From NCBI RefSeq assembly GCF_024721175.1, contig NZ_CP099399.1:3952001-4016000 (forward strand): 64,000 nt of DNA. Reading direction: 5' to 3'. Every line of letters starts with the position of its first letter. The first letter of the stretch is position 1. Shown here piece after piece: positions 8,629-17,525 of this stretch. Position numbers and translations under genes: made by a program. Source of the stretch: Rhizobium sp. Pop5 (lineage in GTDB: Bacteria > Pseudomonadota > Alphaproteobacteria > Rhizobiales > Rhizobiaceae). Below the pieces are notes generated by a model. It was not told the origin of the DNA and did not search any database. It saw nothing but the letters and a program-made list of their open reading frames with translations.

Positions 8629-9378
8629 ATGCGGGCATTTTGGGCTTCCCTGGACAGGCGCTGGCGCCGGAGCGGTGTCGGCATGCCGCCTTTGCGCTGG
8701 CAGGCCTGCCTCTTCGTCACGCTCAATGCCGTGCTCCTTTCCATGCTGCTCTTCGACGCGCCGGTCGGCGCCAGCGAAGTTCCCGCGCCTGTGAAGCAAC
8801 TCGGCGAGATACTGACCAATTTCGGCGATTCCGCCTGGCTGATCTACACCAGCATCCTGCTCTTCTTTCAGGGCAGGGCGGGCTACAAGCTTTTGAAGAC
8901 AGCCCGCTCCAAGGCGCAGGCGCTCTATGTCAGCTGGATCGGCGCCTATCTCTTCACTACGATCGTCTTCTCCGGCCTTCTCGCCAATCTGCTGAAACGG
9001 GCGATCGGCAGGGCGCGCCCCGAGCATTTCCACGACTACGGCATCTTTTCCTTCACGCCCTTTTCAGGTCATGCCGCTTTCGAAAGCTTTCCATCAGGAC
9101 ATTCCACCACCGTCGGCGCCTTCTTCGCCGCCTTTGCCCTGCTGTTCCCACGCTACCGCGTTGCCTTTATCGTTTGCGCCATCTGGCTAGCCATGACGCG
9201 CGTCATGGTCGGCGCCCATTATCCGAGCGACGTCATCGCCGGCCTTGCCCTGGGCGCCTGGTTCTCGCTGCAGACGGCAGTCGTCTTTGCCCGTTGCGGC
9301 CTGCTGTTCAAACTGGCGCAGGATGGCTGGCCGCTTGCCAAACGCCTGTTTCCGGACATGGAAAAGCCCGGCGCCTAG
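8629..9378 (+). CDS. PAP2-family membrane phosphatase
   Basis: An integral membrane lipid phosphatase of the PAP2 superfamily, ~249 residues with several hydrophobic helices. The three motifs are present: KRAIGRARP (~123-131), PSGHS (~155-159) and TRVMVGAHYPSD (~190-201), giving catalytic His157 and His197 with Asp201. Candidate substrates are undecaprenyl pyrophosphate, phosphatidate or lipid A phosphates (LpxE/LpxF are this type); I cannot choose. The start is uncertain: ATG 8629 has GGCAGG immediately next to it, and a TTG at 8587 is in frame. Monocistronic. Confidence 0.82.
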   Translation: MRAFWASLDRRWRRSGVGMPPLRWQACLFVTLNAVLLSMLLFDAPVGASEVPAPVKQLGEILTNFGDSAWLIYTSILLFFQGRAGYKLLKTARSKAQALYVSWIGAYLFTTIVFSGLLANLLKRAIGRARPEHFHDYGIFSFTPFSGHAAFESFPSGHSTTVGAFFAAFALLFPRYRVAFIVCAIWLAMTRVMVGAHYPSDVIAGLALGAWFSLQTAVVFARCGLLFKLAQDGWPLAKRLFPDMEKPGA

Positions 9379-9420
9379 CGCATCGGCCCGAAAATCGGAA
9401 TCGATTTTCGGGCCGATGCG
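9379..9420. repeat. 19-bp palindromic intergenic repeat
   Basis: CGCATCGGCCCGAAAATCG (9379-9397) and its exact complement at 9402-9420 flank GAAT. This resembles a rhizobial intergenic palindrome. It starts right at the end of the PAP2 gene, between convergent genes, so it may end transcripts from both sides. Confidence 0.7.
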
Positions 9421-9446
9421 TAGATTCAAAATGTAGAACGTCCTTT

Positions 9447-9500
9447 GTGTGTCCGAAAGGACGCACGGCGCTCTATTGAGCGCCGGGCCTTTTTCGCGAG
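9447..9500. repeat. Second intergenic dyad plus terminator-like hairpin
   Basis: GTGTGTCC (9447-9454) pairs with GGACGCAC (9459-9466) around a short A-rich loop. Next, GGCGCTC / GAGCGCC form a 7-bp stem with a TATT loop, followed by GGGCCTTTTT. The first dyad with its trailing GGCGCT resembles the sequence at 14062-14086, suggesting one small repeat family. Confidence 0.55.
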
Positions 9501-9522
9501 TTTCTCACGTTCGACCGCGCAA

Positions 9523-11409
9523 TTAATCCATCGCGTGGATATCCCTGTTCTTCGTTTCCGGCAGGAAGATCAGGCCGATCACCAGCGTGATCGCCGCAAA
9601 GACGATCGGATACCAGAGACCGTAGTAGATATCACCCGCAGCAGCGCTCATCGCGAAGGCCGTCGCCGGCAGCAGGCCGCCGAACCAGCCGTTGCCGATG
9701 TGATAGGGCAGCGACATGCCGGTATAGCGGATGCGGGTCGGGAAGAGCTCGACCAGAAGCGCTGCGATCGGGCCGTAGACCATCGTCACATAGATGACGA
9801 GGACGAACAGGACGGCGATCGTGCCGACCCAGTTGACACGGGCGGGATCGGCGACCATGGCAAAGCTGCCGCCATTGGCGATGTTATAGACCGCCATGTC
9901 GCTGACGCCATTGGCCTCATCCGCCGTCAGCAGCTTGCCTTCGACCAACTTGGCCGCCGGCATGGTTTCCTTCTCGCCGGCGCGCACGGCCTCGGCATTG
10001 AGCGCCAGTTCCGGATTGGCTGCGATGAAGGCATCGAGCTTGGTATCCGGTACCTTGGCGACACCGCGCTTCAGCGGATAGCCGGCGTCGTGGAGGGCGA
10101 TGTTGACGCCCTTTTCGAAGGCGGCAGTCATGCCCTTCGCCTTGTCGCCGGCTGCAACGGCGTCGAAGCTGGTGATCGTCCCGTTGCCGACCTTCACCGT
10201 TGCCGGCTGTCCGGCAGGACCGGGGACGACGTCATAAGGCACCGAGTTCTTCGTCAGGAATGCCGTCGCTACGTCGCAGGAGCTGGTGAACTTCGACGTG
10301 CCAGTCGGGTTGAACTGGAATTTGCAATCCGCCGGATCGGCCGTGACCGTTGCGCGGATCGAGGCCTGCGCTTCGGCAAGCGCCGGATTGGCCGTCCAGG
10401 TCATCGCCTTGAACAGCGGATTATAGGTTACCGCCGCGATGAGAAGGCCCGCCATGATGATCGGCTTGCGGCCGATCTTGTCGGAGAGGCCACCGAAGAT
10501 GACGAAGAACGGCGTGCCGAGGAAGAGCGCGATGGCAACCATGACATTGGCCGAAAACAGATCGACCTTCAGCACGTTCTGCAGGAAGAACAGTGCATAG
10601 AACTGGCCACCGTACCAGACGACTGCCTGGCCCATGGTGGCGCCGAGAAGCGCGATGAGCGCGATTTTGGCGTTCTTCCACTGGCCGAAAGCTTCGGTCA
10701 GCGGCGCCTTGGAGCCCTTGCCTTCCGCCTTCATGCGCTGGAACGCCGGCGATTCGTTCATCTTCAGACGAATCCAGACCGAAATGCCCAGCAGGACGAC
10801 CGAGACCAGGAACGGAATGCGCCAGCCCCAGGCGGCGAATTGAACCGGGCCCATCAGAGACTGAACCACGATGATGACGATCAGCGACAGGAACAGGCCG
10901 AGCGTCGCCGTCGTCTGAATCCACGAGGTGAAATAGCCGCGGCGCCCATTCGGCGCATGCTCGGCGACATAGGTCGCCGCGCCGCCATATTCACCGCCGA
11001 GCGCCAGGCCCTGGAGCAGGCGCAAGCCGATCAGGATGATCGGCGCCGCGATGCCGATGGTGGCCGCTCCCGGCAGGATACCGACGAGGAAGGTCGACAT
11101 ACCCATGATCAGGATCGTTATCAGGAAGGTATATTTGCGGCCGACGAGATCGCCGAGACGGCCGAACACCAGAGCGCCGAAGGGGCGCACCAGGAAACCG
11201 GCGGCAAAGGCGAGCAGCGTGAAGATGTTGCGCGTTGCCTCAGGATATTGGGTGAAGTAGGTCGCGCCGATATAGGTAGCGAGCGAACCGTAAAGATAGA
11301 AATCGTACCATTCGAAAACGGTGCCAAGCGAAGATGCGAAGATGACCTTCTTCTCCTCGCCCGTCATCGGACCGGCCTTCGCGCCGTCGATGCTTGCGAC
11401 ATTTGCCAT
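9523..11409 (-). CDS. MFS metabolite:H+ symporter with a large inserted periplasmic domain
   Basis: A 628-residue Major Facilitator of the metabolite:H+ symporter type (ProP/ShiA/KgtP-like). FEWYDFYLYG and RLGDLVGRKYTF (loop 2-3) are near the N terminus, with GLRLLQGLALGGEYGGAATYVAEHAP further on. Members are usually ~430-450 residues. Here ~195 residues (~330-523) with two Cys are inserted between predicted helices 9 and 10, on the periplasmic side; the last helices and GLIFLPETKNRDI follow normally. Substrate unknown, probably a carboxylate or amino-acid derivative. ATG 11409 has GGAGG upstream; the frame to 11517 lacks one. Monocistronic. Confidence 0.88.
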   Translation of the reverse strand: MANVASIDGAKAGPMTGEEKKVIFASSLGTVFEWYDFYLYGSLATYIGATYFTQYPEATRNIFTLLAFAAGFLVRPFGALVFGRLGDLVGRKYTFLITILIMGMSTFLVGILPGAATIGIAAPIILIGLRLLQGLALGGEYGGAATYVAEHAPNGRRGYFTSWIQTTATLGLFLSLIVIIVVQSLMGPVQFAAWGWRIPFLVSVVLLGISVWIRLKMNESPAFQRMKAEGKGSKAPLTEAFGQWKNAKIALIALLGATMGQAVVWYGGQFYALFFLQNVLKVDLFSANVMVAIALFLGTPFFVIFGGLSDKIGRKPIIMAGLLIAAVTYNPLFKAMTWTANPALAEAQASIRATVTADPADCKFQFNPTGTSKFTSSCDVATAFLTKNSVPYDVVPGPAGQPATVKVGNGTITSFDAVAAGDKAKGMTAAFEKGVNIALHDAGYPLKRGVAKVPDTKLDAFIAANPELALNAEAVRAGEKETMPAAKLVEGKLLTADEANGVSDMAVYNIANGGSFAMVADPARVNWVGTIAVLFVLVIYVTMVYGPIAALLVELFPTRIRYTGMSLPYHIGNGWFGGLLPATAFAMSAAAGDIYYGLWYPIVFAAITLVIGLIFLPETKNRDIHAMD

Positions 11410-11593
11410 TGTCTGTCCTCCACAGAGTGATGAGCAACGCGCGCGACCTGCCCTCCTCAAAGCAATCCCTGGCCGCAACACGCCTGACGAGAGTGTGCCA
11501 GAAAACATAGGCCGCAAAGAGAGATGCTTTGGGATTATGACTTTAGTCTAACGACAGGCGCGTCTTGGATATCCAAGACGTGCGCCTCTGCGG

Positions 11594-12865
11594 CTACGCC
11601 CTCAGCGCCTGCGCCGGCGATTGCCGGTAGGCGAGCACCGCCGGCAACGCGGCGAGCAGTGCGGCAAAGGCGAGCAACACCCCTGCAAGCCCGCCATCTT
11701 CGCGGGCGAAGCCCACCGGCATGGCGATGCCGCTCGTCTGAGAGAACACGCCCGACAAGGTCAGGGCCGCGACAAACCCGAGTGCGAATCCAAGCCCGAT
11801 CCCCACCGCCACGAGGGCAAAAAATTCCAGCCACACGATACCGAAGATCGCGCCGCGCGGAGCGCCGAAGGCTCTCAGCGCGCCGATCTGGCGGCGGCGC
11901 TGGCCGACATGAATAACCGTGACCAGCACCAGCGAAGCTGCGACGAGCGCCTGCGCGCCGGAAGCGACCGCGACGAGAATCTGCTTGGCGTCGCCGAGCG
12001 TGGCGTAGAGATTGGTCAGCACCTCGCCGGGAAAGACGGCGACGGTATTGCCGCTGCGATAGTCCTGCCGCAGCTTATAAGCGTCGGCGATCGTCTTCGG
12101 CTTGACGAGGATGGCGGGAAGGCCGGGAGCATCCGCCGTCCAATTCTCGTTCAGCGTCGCATCCGGGTCGATTTCGCCGCGATGCTCATGCGTATCGTGT
12201 TGGGTGACGGGCTGCGCGTGATCGTGCCCGGCCTCCTCCGCGCCTTCCGCATGCTCTCCCGCGCCCAGGCCATGAATATGCCAGACGGCCTGGATTGGAA
12301 CGAGAATGGCCCGGTCCCAGGCGGTGCCGGTCGGCCGCAGGCGGCCGGCGATATGATAGACGAGTTCGGTATGGGTCTCGCCCCCTTCTTCTACCGAACC
12401 GTGCATCGGCTTGATCTCGCCGCCGAGCGAAAGCTTGACCGCCGAGCCGATCACCGCCTCTCCCTCGCGCGCGAAAACCTGGCCCTCGGCAAAATCGCCG
12501 GACAATTTACCCGCCAACGTCGCCGTCGTGCCGACGATTGGATAGCCGGAGAAGGAATCGCCTAAGCCAATCGGGGCCGCCCAGTCGACGCGGGGATCAG
12601 CCGCAAGCCTGGCCAGGACTTCGCCCGGCATCAACGGCAAGGGCGAAGGCTGCAGGAAGACGGAGGAGAGCACCAGCTGCGTCTCGCTGCCGCCGGCGCC
12701 GATGACCAGATCGAACTTGTCGGCGGCGCGCGCGCTGCCGAGGCGAAGCGCCCGCTCCTGCAGCACGACGGAAACGCCGAGCGCGGTCGCGAGCGCCACC
12801 AGCAGCACGACGACAAGCGAACCCGCCCAGAGGCGGCGAAGATCGGCGAGGATGAAGCGGATCAT
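11594..12865 (-). CDS. FtsX/MacB-type ABC transporter permease with His-rich loop
   Basis: A 423-residue permease. One N-terminal membrane helix (~12-35) is followed by a ~250-residue periplasmic region and three C-terminal helices with QRRRQIGALRAFGAPRGAIFG, typical of FtsX-like permeases. Residues ~193-229 of the periplasmic part are rich in His, Asp and Glu (HDH, HDTHEH), suggesting metal binding. It overlaps the ATPase gene by ATGA at 12862-12865. Third gene of a leftward cassette with the ATPase and a Tat-exported protein. Such permeases usually act as mechanotransmission or lipoprotein/metal-handling systems rather than classical importers. Confidence 0.86.
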   Translation of the reverse strand: MIRFILADLRRLWAGSLVVVLLVALATALGVSVVLQERALRLGSARAADKFDLVIGAGGSETQLVLSSVFLQPSPLPLMPGEVLARLAADPRVDWAAPIGLGDSFSGYPIVGTTATLAGKLSGDFAEGQVFAREGEAVIGSAVKLSLGGEIKPMHGSVEEGGETHTELVYHIAGRLRPTGTAWDRAILVPIQAVWHIHGLGAGEHAEGAEEAGHDHAQPVTQHDTHEHRGEIDPDATLNENWTADAPGLPAILVKPKTIADAYKLRQDYRSGNTVAVFPGEVLTNLYATLGDAKQILVAVASGAQALVAASLVLVTVIHVGQRRRQIGALRAFGAPRGAIFGIVWLEFFALVAVGIGLGFALGFVAALTLSGVFSQTSGIAMPVGFAREDGGLAGVLLAFAALLAALPAVLAYRQSPAQALRA

Positions 12866-13548
12866 GCGGCCTCCCCGGCGGCAGTGTCTTCGCTGATCCG
12901 GCCGGCGCCAAAGGTGATCTGCCGGTCGAGGCGGCCGGCGAGACGCTGATCATGCGACACGACGATCAGCGTACTGCCTTCGGCAATGGCAAGATCGAGG
13001 ATGAGATCACCGACGGCCTCGCCGCTTTCGGCATCGAGGCTGGCGGTCGGCTCGTCGGCGATGATGACGCCGGGCTTGCGCAGCAGCGCCCGGGCGATCG
13101 CCACGCGCTGCATCTCGCCTCGCGACATGGTCTCGATCTTCTGGCCGGAACGGGAAAGGCCGACGGTGCTGAGCAGCGCATGCGCCCGCTCGATGATATC
13201 AACCGTGGCGGCACCTGCAAGGCGGGCGGGCAGAAGCACGTTTTCCAGCGCCGACAGGCCGGGAAAAAGATGGAATTCCTGCATGACGAGGCCGATATTG
13301 GCGGCGCGGAACCGGTCGCGGCGGCTTTCGGAAAAACCCGCTATATCCTCGCCGTTCCAGCGGATGCGGCCCTGCCGCGTCCGCTCCAGCCCGGTGATGG
13401 CATTGACGAAGGTGCTCTTGCCGGAGCCGGACGCGCCGGTGATGGCGACCCTGCTGCCGGCATCGATCGACAGGCGGCCGATCGCCAGCGCCGGCGAGGA
13501 CAGACCCGGGAAGTTGACGGCAAGATTTTCGATATCGAGAGCGAGCAT
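12862..13548 (-). CDS. ABC transporter ATP-binding protein (LolD/MacB type)
   Basis: A 228-residue nucleotide-binding subunit. Walker A GASGSGKST is at 38-46, Q-loop VMQEFHLFPGLSA at 88-100, signature MSRGEMQ at 141-147 in place of canonical LSGGQ, and Walker B VIIADEP at 161-167, followed by the switch His in VVSHDQ. It pairs with the FtsX-type permease that overlaps its stop. It starts 6 bp beyond the stop of the Tat-exported protein gene, so the three form one operon. Confidence 0.92.
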   Translation of the reverse strand: MLALDIENLAVNFPGLSSPALAIGRLSIDAGSRVAITGASGSGKSTFVNAITGLERTRQGRIRWNGEDIAGFSESRRDRFRAANIGLVMQEFHLFPGLSALENVLLPARLAGAATVDIIERAHALLSTVGLSRSGQKIETMSRGEMQRVAIARALLRKPGVIIADEPTASLDAESGEAVGDLILDLAIAEGSTLIVVSHDQRLAGRLDRQITFGAGRISEDTAAGEAA

Positions 13549-13554
13549 ATTGGT

Positions 13555-14016
13555 TCAGACGGCCGAATATTCGGCCTGGCGAATGCGCAGCAGGCTGACG
13601 AAGCCGGTTTCCGGATCCGTCCAGGAGCCGTATTCCAGCGTGCCGCGCACTTCGATCGTCTGGCGCGGCTGCACGAAGGTCTGCTTTTCCGAGAGATAGA
13701 CAACGACGATATTGTCAGGCCAGTCGGCATCCGAGGAGCAGAAGGGGCAGAGCGACATCGGCACTTCGGTGAGCACGAAGAACTGCGCCTCGGCCTTCAG
13801 CGGCGGCGCCATGAAGCCTTTCATGCTAATTTCCTGGCCGGCAAGGCGCTTCACCTTGTCGGAGAATTCGAGGCCGAGCACGCCGAACTTGCCGTAGAGT
13901 TCATTGAAACTCAGTGACGGATCGGCGGCACGAACGAAGGAAGCGGTGAAGGGAAGCGCGACGGCAGCGCCGATCAGCCGACGGCGGCTGAGATGCAGCG
14001 AAGAGAATATGTCCAT
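13555..14016 (-). CDS. Tat-exported periplasmic protein with CxxC, DUF3299-like
   Basis: A 153-residue exported protein. The N terminus has a twin-arginine signal (SRR at 10-12, hydrophobic 14-25, cleavage near VRAAD). The mature part has MKGFMAPPLKAEAQFFVL and a CPFC pair (C90, C93), likely metal- or redox-active. It resembles DUF3299-type partners of FtsX-like ABC systems, an assignment made from memory of the pattern and of moderate confidence. ATG 14016 has GGAGG; the frame to 14052 does not. First gene of the ABC cassette. Confidence 0.72.
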   Translation of the reverse strand: MDIFSSLHLSRRRLIGAAVALPFTASFVRAADPSLSFNELYGKFGVLGLEFSDKVKRLAGQEISMKGFMAPPLKAEAQFFVLTEVPMSLCPFCSSDADWPDNIVVVYLSEKQTFVQPRQTIEVRGTLEYGSWTDPETGFVSLLRIRQAEYSAV

Positions 14017-14061
14017 GGCGACCTCCAGGAAGCAAATCCTGGCCTCTAGCATCGTGCTTTT

Positions 14062-14086
14062 GCGCGTCTGAAAGACGCGCGGCGCT
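14062..14086. repeat. Short intergenic dyad, second copy of repeat
   Basis: GCGCGTCT (14062-14069) / AGACGCGC (14073-14080) with a GAA loop, followed by GGCGCT. Similar in layout to the dyad at 9447-9472. It lies between phoA and the ABC cassette, both leftward, and could terminate phoA. Confidence 0.45.
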
Positions 14087-14156
14087 GTAATCGGCCGGGA
14101 TCAGGATCGATGAAAGGGGCAGGACCGGCAAGCGGTCCTGCAGGATCGACTTCAGG

Positions 14157-15911
14157 TCAGTTCGTCTGCTTGACGCCGAGCGCAAAGGTGTCGGCAAGCA
14201 CGCGATAGACGTCGCTCTGTTCCATGTAGCCATGGAATTCTTCCGAACCCGGACCGGCCGACTGCAATACGACGTCGTCGACCGCATGGACGCCGCTTTC
14301 GCTGCCCTTGGGAAGGTTGCCCTGGACGAAGACCGCGCCGGGAACATCCTTGTACTGCTCGTTGGCGACATATTCCTTCTTTTCGTTCTGGACAGCCGGA
14401 ACGAACGGACCGTCGAGCTTCGGACGGAAGGTCTCGTAGTGGTCAGGGCCGTTGTTAGCGCTCAGGAACAGACGGCGGCTGACGTCGACCTTGTCGGGGT
14501 AGCCATCGCCGTTTTCATCCTTGTAGTTCGGGAAGCCGGCTTCGGCGTAGGTCCCGACCTTTTCGCGCATCTCAGTGCCGGGCTTCTCGTCATCGACAGT
14601 GCCGATGATCGATACGCCATGGGTGTGGTCGCCGGTGACGACGATCAGCGTATCGGGATGGGCCTTCTGAAATTCGCGGGCAACGCCGATCGCCTGGTCG
14701 AATTCGATGGTTTCGAAGACGGCGCGATCCCAATCGAGCGGATGGGACATCTTGTCGATCGAGGAGCCTTCGACCATCAGGAAGAAACCTTCCGGATTCT
14801 TCGAGAGGCGGTCGAGCGCAACCTTAGTCATTTCGACGAGGCCCGGCTGGTTCGGGAACTTGTCGACGGTGCCCTTCTTCAGGAATTCGCGATCGAGCGT
14901 AACGTCCATGTTGCCGGTGTGGAAGAGACCGAGGAGTTTGCCTTCAGCCGATGCGTTGGCTGCAAGTTCGTTCCTGTCGGTAGCGAGCTTGTAACCGGCA
15001 TCCTGGAACAGCTTGATGTAATCCTGGTTGTCCTTGCGCTTGGAACCGGCGACCTCTTTGCCGAGGAAATAGGCCGAGCCACCGCCGAGCAGGACTTCCG
15101 GCTTGACGTCGAGCAGCATGCCGACGACCTCGGCCTTGTCGCTGCGGTTGCGGGTATGGGAAACGACTGCAGCCGGCGTGGCGTCTTCGACCTCAGCCGT
15201 CGCAACGATGCCGATCGACTTCTTGGTCGTGCGGCGAAGAGCTTCCGCGAAGGTTTCGACACGCGGATCGTCGAGCGAGGCCGGCGTGCGGTCCGCATAG
15301 ACGCCGAGCGCGTTGACGGCGGTCTTGTGACCCGTCATGTAGGCCGACATCGTATTGGCCGAGTCCGTGGAAACCGCGTTCGTCGCCGACGTGCCGATGA
15401 AGGCCATATGGTCGAGGTCGTCCATGTTCAGGCGGCCGTTGGCCTTACCCTCGGTCATGCCCTTGGACATGATGCGGGCGGCGGTGCGGTGCGCGACGGA
15501 AAGGCCGTCGCCGAGCAGGAAGATGATGTTCTTGGCCTTCGGCTGGCCGGCGGTCTCGTAAACGTTCCAGGTGACGGACTTCGTCTCGTCGCCGGCGGCG
15601 ACCTCGACCTTGTAGGCGCCGGGAGCAGAAATCTTCAGGCCGCGCAGCAGGAGAGCGGAGCCGAGAGCCTTGTCTTCCTTACCCTTTTCCAACTCGACGA
15701 ACTGCGCCTCGCCCCCGAGAACGGTCTTGTAATCCTGGCCGTTGACCGTGATCTTCACGTCTTCAGGCTTGACCTGCTTGTTGAGCTCGACCTTGAAGTC
15801 GAACGGCGAGCCGACGAGAATCGTGGCGCGGTCAAGCGGATAGACCGTCGTCGCCTCAGCGGCGCCCGCGAGGATGGTGGTGGCCGCAAAGGCGGCGAGA
15901 AGCGTACGCAT
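14157..15911 (-). CDS. phoA: Alkaline phosphatase (PhoA family), periplasmic
   Basis: A 584-residue exported phosphomonoesterase releasing phosphate under starvation. A Sec signal peptide (MRTLLAAFAATTILAGAAEA) is followed by a ~100-residue extra N-terminal segment and then the catalytic domain: IIFLLGDGLS metal site, DSANTMSAYMTGHKT with the nucleophilic Ser near residue 180, and VTGDHTHG carrying His/Asp Zn ligands. ATG 15911 is chosen for the signal peptide; the frame to 16190 adds uncleavable sequence. The PHO box at 15970-15987 implies PhoB control. Much longer than E. coli PhoA (~470), but the family varies. Confidence 0.9.
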   Translation of the reverse strand: MRTLLAAFAATTILAGAAEATTVYPLDRATILVGSPFDFKVELNKQVKPEDVKITVNGQDYKTVLGGEAQFVELEKGKEDKALGSALLLRGLKISAPGAYKVEVAAGDETKSVTWNVYETAGQPKAKNIIFLLGDGLSVAHRTAARIMSKGMTEGKANGRLNMDDLDHMAFIGTSATNAVSTDSANTMSAYMTGHKTAVNALGVYADRTPASLDDPRVETFAEALRRTTKKSIGIVATAEVEDATPAAVVSHTRNRSDKAEVVGMLLDVKPEVLLGGGSAYFLGKEVAGSKRKDNQDYIKLFQDAGYKLATDRNELAANASAEGKLLGLFHTGNMDVTLDREFLKKGTVDKFPNQPGLVEMTKVALDRLSKNPEGFFLMVEGSSIDKMSHPLDWDRAVFETIEFDQAIGVAREFQKAHPDTLIVVTGDHTHGVSIIGTVDDEKPGTEMREKVGTYAEAGFPNYKDENGDGYPDKVDVSRRLFLSANNGPDHYETFRPKLDGPFVPAVQNEKKEYVANEQYKDVPGAVFVQGNLPKGSESGVHAVDDVVLQSAGPGSEEFHGYMEQSDVYRVLADTFALGVKQTN

Positions 15912-15969
15912 GGAAAACCCCCGTTTTCGTTGCAGACAATTGCCAATCGGGCCGGGATACCTGCCGGGG

Positions 15970-15987
15970 ATGACAGCGGGATGACAA
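15970..15987 (-). promoter_or_regulatory. PHO box (PhoB binding site) of phoA
   Basis: On the minus strand TTGTCAT-CCCG-CTGTCAT: two direct repeats of the PhoB half-site (CTGTCAT) 11 bp apart, one with a single mismatch. It lies 59 bp upstream of the phoA ATG. The remaining ~330 bp to asd (15988-16323) show no gene; only the asd ribosome site (GAGAGAAGAGAAAGAGAG, 16301-16318) is clear there. Confidence 0.82.
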
Positions 15988-16323
15988 AAGGTCGCAGGAC
16001 CTAGGCCGCTCCTCCCGACCGCGAACACTCCAAGCAAAAACCTTGACTCCTGTGGAAAACCTTCTAAGAGCAACAGCGGAAAAGGAATCTCCATGGTTCG
16101 CGACGAACACGCCATTGCCGAATGCAATGACCGGGCACGGGTTGCTGGGGTGGATATTGCCGTTCCGGTTTCTTCCAAAACCAAGGCCAAAACGACGACG
16201 AAAACCGTCTGACGTCTCTGGCCTGCCGCTCTCTCCCCGGCTCGGCTGGGGACAGGAAGACGCGATTATTCGCGCCTTTCCCCCTCACCGGACAGAGGAG
16301 AGAAGAGAAAGAGAGCTTGAGAA

Positions 16324-17358
16324 ATGGGTTTCAAAGTAGCAGTTGCGGGAGCCACCGGAAATGTCGGCCGGGAGATGCTCAACATCCTCTCCGAACGAGG
16401 CTTCCCCGCCGATGAGGTCGTGGCGCTCGCCTCCGCGCGTTCGCAGGGCACCGAAGTTTCCTACGGTGACCGGACGCTGAAGGTCTCCAATCTGGAAAAT
16501 TACGATTTCTCCGATACCGATATCTGCCTGATGTCGGCTGGCGGCGAGGTCTCCAAGAAGTTCTCGCCGAAGATCGGTCAGCAGGGCTGCGTCGTCATCG
16601 ACAATTCCTCGGCCTGGCGCTACGACGCCGATGTACCGCTGATCGTGCCGGAAGTGAACCCCGACGCCATCACGCAGTTTACCAAGCGTAACATCATCGC
16701 CAACCCGAATTGCTCGACCGCCCAGCTGGTGGTCGCGCTGAAGCCGCTGCACGACTTCGCCAAGATCAAGCGCGTCGTCGTATCGACTTACCAGTCGGTC
16801 TCCGGCGCCGGCAAGGACGGCATGGATGAGCTGTTCAACCAGACGCGCGCCGTCTTCGTTGCCGATCCGATCGAGAACAAAAAGTTCACCAAGCGCATCG
16901 CCTTCAACGTCATCCCGCACATCGACTCCTTCATGGAGGACGGCTACACGAAGGAAGAGTGGAAGGTGCTGGCCGAGACGAAGAAGATGCTCGACCCGAA
17001 GATCAAGGTAACCTGCACGGCGGTGCGCGTTCCTGTCTTCATCGGCCATTCGGAATCGGTCAACATCGAGTTCGAAAACGAGATCACCGCCGACCAGGCC
17101 CGCGACATCCTGCGCGACGCACCCGGCTGCCTCGTCATCGACAAGCGCGAGAACGGCGGCTATATCACGCCGTATGAATCCGCCGGCGAGGACGCGACCT
17201 ATATCTCGCGCATCCGCGAGGACGCGACTGTTGAAAACGGCCTCAACATGTGGGTGGTCTCCGACAACCTGCGCAAGGGCGCGGCGCTGAATGCCATCCA
17301 GATCGCCGAGCTGCTCGTCAATCGCGGCCTCGTCAAGCCGCGCAAGCAGGCAGCCTGA
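16324..17358 (+). CDS. asd: Aspartate-semialdehyde dehydrogenase
   Basis: Reduces beta-aspartyl phosphate to aspartate semialdehyde with NADPH, the branch point to lysine/diaminopimelate, threonine and methionine. 344 residues, full length. The Rossmann start VAVAGATGNVGREML is at 5-19, catalytic Cys130 in NPNCST, and the active-site His in RVPVFIGHSES. A purine-rich ribosome site precedes ATG 16324. A hairpin terminator follows at 17384-17410. Monocistronic, divergent from phoA. Confidence 0.97.
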   Translation: MGFKVAVAGATGNVGREMLNILSERGFPADEVVALASARSQGTEVSYGDRTLKVSNLENYDFSDTDICLMSAGGEVSKKFSPKIGQQGCVVIDNSSAWRYDADVPLIVPEVNPDAITQFTKRNIIANPNCSTAQLVVALKPLHDFAKIKRVVVSTYQSVSGAGKDGMDELFNQTRAVFVADPIENKKFTKRIAFNVIPHIDSFMEDGYTKEEWKVLAETKKMLDPKIKVTCTAVRVPVFIGHSESVNIEFENEITADQARDILRDAPGCLVIDKRENGGYITPYESAGEDATYISRIREDATVENGLNMWVVSDNLRKGAALNAIQIAELLVNRGLVKPRKQAA

Positions 17359-17383
17359 TACCATTTGTAAACCATAAGATGCT

Positions 17384-17410
17384 AAGCCCTGCTCGACGAG
17401 CGGGGCTTTT
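17384..17410 (+). terminator. Rho-independent terminator of asd
   Basis: AAGCCCTGCTCG (17384-17395) pairs with CGAGCGGGGCTT (17397-17408) with one wobble and a very small loop, followed by TT. It lies 25 bp after the asd stop. Confidence 0.75.
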
Positions 17411-17525
17411 CGGCCAGATGCAGCCGTATAAGTGCTTGCTAAAAGGTGATCGTGACAAAATCGCGAGTGGCTGGCATTCTCTTGCCCGGCCAAAAAGCTA
17501 TGCAGATCGAGAGCGGGGTTTCTCA

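Noticed and set aside
9445..11430. 661-codon antisense frame over the MFS gene
   Set aside because: Same effect; the leftward MFS reading has membrane helices and family motifs, the rightward one is Arg/Glu/His-rich and featureless.
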